This document shows, piece by piece, positions 13,760 to 16,214 of a stretch of DNA of 16,214 bases. The stretch is taken from the NCBI GenBank assembly GCA_007129055.1, contig SKWE01000161.1:1-16214 (forward strand), read 5' to 3'. The translations under genes and the position numbers were made by a program. The notes below the pieces were generated by a model. The model had not been told where the DNA came from. It did not search any database and was given only the letters and a program-made list of their open reading frames with translations. Source of the stretch: Syntrophomonadaceae bacterium. Its GTDB lineage: Bacteria > Bacillota > Dethiobacteria > DTU022. Numbering within the stretch: position 1 is the stretch's first letter; each line of letters opens with the position of its first letter.

Positions 13760-16144
13760 CTACAAGGCAGCATGGGCTGTTCTTTCTATTATTTCATTTT
13801 GCAGGTCTACGTTAAGGTTGTTAAAGTAATCGCTGTAACCGGCAACCCGTACAATTAAATTACCATACTTTTCCGGGTTCTTTTGCGCTTCTCGCAGTGT
13901 ATCAGCATCAATTACATTAAATTGAATATGATGTCCGTCCATCCTGAAATAACTTCTAATCAAATGAACAAGACTGTTTAGCCCTTTTTCCCCTTCCAGC
14001 ACTGCGGGAGAAAATTTTAAGTTAAGAAGCGTGCCTCCGGTAAGAAGATGATCCATTTTTGAAGCTGACCTGATTACAGCGGTAGGTCCGTTAAAGTCTG
14101 CTCCCTGAACTGGTGAGATGCCTTCAGAAAGTGGTTTGCCGGCTAACCTTCCGTCAGGGGTTGCTCCAATTACCGAGCCAAAATAAACATGACTGGTTGT
14201 TGGAAGCATGTTTATGCGGTATGTTCCGCCTCTTATTGATTTCCGTCCGTCTACCAGGCGATGAAAGATGTAAAATACCTGCTGCATAATATTGTCGGCG
14301 TAATCATCATCATTTCCGTAACGGGGGGTTTTATTTAATAGCAGTTGGCGCAGGGCTTCACCATTTTTAAAGTTATTATTCAAAGCTTCCAGCAGCTCAT
14401 CCCAGCTAATTCTTTTTTGATCAAAAATATGGATCTTAATTGCAGATAAACAGTCTGTAATAGTTCCAATACCAACACCCTGGATATAATTAGTGTTATA
14501 CCGTGCCCCGCCAGCATTATAATCTTTTCCATTCTGGATGCAATCGTCAATGATAAGCGATAAAAAAGGCGCGGGCATCTGATCTGAGTAAAGTTTCTCA
14601 ATAGCCTGGTTGCCTTCTATTTTAATATTTATAAAGTGGCTTAGCTGTTTTTTAAACGCTTCAAGCAGCTCATCAAAGCTCTGGAAGTTTTTTGGTTCGC
14701 CGGATTCTATTCCCAGGCGATTTCCATCTACCGGATTTATTCCATTATGAAGAGTAATTTCAAGGACCTTGGTCAGGTTAAAATAACCGGTCAGTATGTA
14801 GCTTTCCTTACCAAAAGCTCCGGTTTCAACGCAGCCGCTCGTACCACCACAGCGGGCGTCGATAAGCGTTTTCCCCTGCCTTAAAAGTTCGATGATAACA
14901 GCCTCAACGTTAAAAACCGACGGCTGCCCCCAGCCCTTTCTTATAATTTCGCCGGCTTTCTTAATAAACAGGTCGGGATTTTTCTTACTGACCTGGATAT
15001 TCGAGCTTGGCTGTAAAAGTCGCATTTCATCGATTACCTCAAGCAGAAGATAAGTAACGTCATTTACACCATCCTTGCCATCAGGCCGTAACCCGCCGAG
15101 GTTAATGTTTGCGAAATCTGTATAAGTACCGCTTTCCTTTAGTGTAATTCCAACTTTGGGTGGCGCCGGTTGATTATTAAATTTTATCCAGAAACACTGG
15201 AGCAGTTCTTTAGCAGTATCTCTTGAAAGTCTGCCACTATCTAGATCTCTCTTGTAGAAGGGCTCCAGGTGTTGATCTAGCCTGCCCGGGCAGAATGCAT
15301 CCCATGTGTTCAGTTCGGTGATTACCCCTAAATGCACAAACCAGTAATACTGTAAAGCTTCCCAAAGAGTTTCCGGGGCTGAAGCAGGAACGCGATCGCA
15401 AACAGTGGCGATTATTTCAAGCTCTTTCCTTCTTTCCGGAGAACTTTCAACTGCAGCCATCTCCCTGGCCCTCACAGCATGTCGGCGGGCAAAGGTAATG
15501 ATAGCATCGGCACAAATTGCCATTGCTTTTAGCTGCTCACCTTTATCATAAGCAGTTTGATCATTCTTATAATCAAGGGCAAGCAGCTCTGCATTGATCT
15601 CTTCCTTTAAGTCCAGCATACCTTGTTTGTATATTTTACCTCCAGCCACGGTATGGCCCGGAGCTCTCTGTTCCATGAACTCAGTAAATATTCCTGCATT
15701 ATAACAATTATGCCAGTCCTTGCTCATGCGCTTAAATATTTTATCACGCATGGACCGTCCCTCCCAAAAGGGAATAATCTCTTTTTCCTGGGCAGCTTTT
15801 ACATCATCGTTAACCCTGAATGCAATTTTTTCTCGTTTACTGATCAAATTAAAGTCTTCAACGGTATGACAGCATAATTCCGGGTATGTTGGAGCAGACT
15901 GCGGCTTAAGACCTCGTTCACCAACAATCAGTTCTCCATCGTTTATACAAATAGTTTTATTTTCCATTATATGCTTAAAAGTTAATGCACGCAGCATGGG
16001 CGTTGAAACTGAGTCAGCATGTTCTTTGTACGCTTCAGTTACAAGCAGAGCCCTCTCTATTGTTAAAGTTGGAGCGGTGTTTTCGCTTTCATTACGCAGC
16101 TTAATTACTCGATCATTTATTCCTATAGCGGGAACGCTCATCAT
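13760..16144 (-). CDS. hypD: trans-4-hydroxy-L-proline dehydratase (glycyl radical enzyme)
   Basis: An anaerobic glycyl radical enzyme removing water from trans-4-hydroxy-L-proline to give P5C. Residues 1-794 form the usual PFL-like domain plus glycyl radical domain. The catalytic cysteine is C438 and the general base E440 in GTSGCVE. The radical glycine is G769 in VRVAGYSDYF. Other pocket residues that I remember for Clostridioides difficile HypD (F152, H160, D278, S334, D339, F340, Y450, T645, with C434, E436, G765) all recur here at a constant offset of +4. This separates it from glycerol/diol dehydratase, choline lyase and 4-hydroxyphenylacetate decarboxylase. GAGG precedes a double ATG (16144 or 16141). 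The stop codon of the upstream gene directly abuts the first ATG, so the two are translationally coupled. The nearest promoter behind it is that of tRNA-Trp; none is visible for hypD itself, which probably belongs to a longer operon. Confidence 0.96.
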   Translation of the reverse strand: MMSVPAIGINDRVIKLRNESENTAPTLTIERALLVTEAYKEHADSVSTPMLRALTFKHIMENKTICINDGELIVGERGLKPQSAPTYPELCCHTVEDFNLISKREKIAFRVNDDVKAAQEKEIIPFWEGRSMRDKIFKRMSKDWHNCYNAGIFTEFMEQRAPGHTVAGGKIYKQGMLDLKEEINAELLALDYKNDQTAYDKGEQLKAMAICADAIITFARRHAVRAREMAAVESSPERRKELEIIATVCDRVPASAPETLWEALQYYWFVHLGVITELNTWDAFCPGRLDQHLEPFYKRDLDSGRLSRDTAKELLQCFWIKFNNQPAPPKVGITLKESGTYTDFANINLGGLRPDGKDGVNDVTYLLLEVIDEMRLLQPSSNIQVSKKNPDLFIKKAGEIIRKGWGQPSVFNVEAVIIELLRQGKTLIDARCGGTSGCVETGAFGKESYILTGYFNLTKVLEITLHNGINPVDGNRLGIESGEPKNFQSFDELLEAFKKQLSHFINIKIEGNQAIEKLYSDQMPAPFLSLIIDDCIQNGKDYNAGGARYNTNYIQGVGIGTITDCLSAIKIHIFDQKRISWDELLEALNNNFKNGEALRQLLLNKTPRYGNDDDYADNIMQQVFYIFHRLVDGRKSIRGGTYRINMLPTTSHVYFGSVIGATPDGRLAGKPLSEGISPVQGADFNGPTAVIRSASKMDHLLTGGTLLNLKFSPAVLEGEKGLNSLVHLIRSYFRMDGHHIQFNVIDADTLREAQKNPEKYGNLIVRVAGYSDYFNNLNVDLQNEIIERTAHAAL

Positions 16145-16214
16145 TTATACCTCGCTTGTCATTAAAATTCCATTATTTTTAAAGATTGAAGAAGCCTGCT
16201 CCAGATATTCAGTA
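16145..16214 (-). CDS. 3' end of an upstream gene, possibly the HypD-activating radical-SAM enzyme
   Basis: A minus-strand frame stays open from the window edge for 22 codons and ends in TAA directly before the hypD ATG. The visible tail (EYLEQASSIFKNNGILMTSEV) resembles the C-terminal helix-strand ending of glycyl-radical-enzyme activases, which commonly sit beside their enzymes. The radical-SAM CxxxCxxC motif would lie outside the window, so the identity is an inference from position and a short tail. Confidence 0.5.
   Translation of the reverse strand, partial: TEYLEQASSIFKNNGILMTSEV

Noticed and set aside
1..16214. CRISPR arrays, prophage genes, transposases, toxin-antitoxin pairs
   Set aside because: No repeated spacer pattern and no recognisable phage, transposase or toxin genes were seen on either strand.

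Overview
The window reads as chromosome of a strictly anaerobic, low-to-mid GC Gram-positive bacterium (Bacillota, clostridial). The signs are strong AGGAGG-type ribosome binding sites, textbook sigma-A promoters, an oxygen-sensitive glycyl radical enzyme, a RocD close to the Bacillus type and a very iron-sulfur-rich redox complex. I cannot name the genus. Every gene lies on the minus strand, so transcription runs from high to low coordinates.

Layout in transcription order. (1) 16214-13760: the last 22 codons of an upstream gene, probably the radical-SAM activase, abut hypD, a trans-4-hydroxy-L-proline dehydratase with all key active-site residues. (2) 13731-12511: tRNA-Trp(CCA) with its own promoter and a perfect 14-bp hairpin behind it, then an unrecognised 342-residue protein. 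(3) 12423-11233: rocD, ornithine aminotransferase. (4) 11232-10720: a 513-bp intergenic region holding two sigma-A promoters. One sits directly before a 288-nt segment that folds into a nested multibranch structure closed by a 9-bp terminal helix. The other has perfect consensus boxes with a 21-bp palindrome filling its spacer. (5) 10719-3207: a three-gene operon for a large redox complex, made of a HydC-HydB (NuoE-NuoF) fusion, a 1314-residue Fe-S/flavin fusion and a DAO-family amino/imino-acid dehydrogenase. (6) 3111-4: a separately promoted cluster of proC, a NifV-type homocitrate synthase and a ROK sugar kinase.

How it fits together (inference). The hub is delta-1-pyrroline-5-carboxylate (P5C) and its open form glutamate semialdehyde. 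HypD makes P5C from hydroxyproline, ProC reduces P5C to proline, RocD interconverts the semialdehyde and ornithine, and the three-subunit complex probably interconverts proline (or a related imino acid) and P5C. The electron-input half of the complex resembles the HcnABC / proline dehydrogenase / D-hydroxyproline dehydrogenase family. Its output half resembles the NADH- and ferredoxin-linked module of electron-bifurcating hydrogenases (HydABC/Bfu), but without a hydrogenase domain. That predicts a flavin-based bifurcating or confurcating imino-acid dehydrogenase, which I regard as the most exciting content of the window, followed by the unidentified structured RNA.
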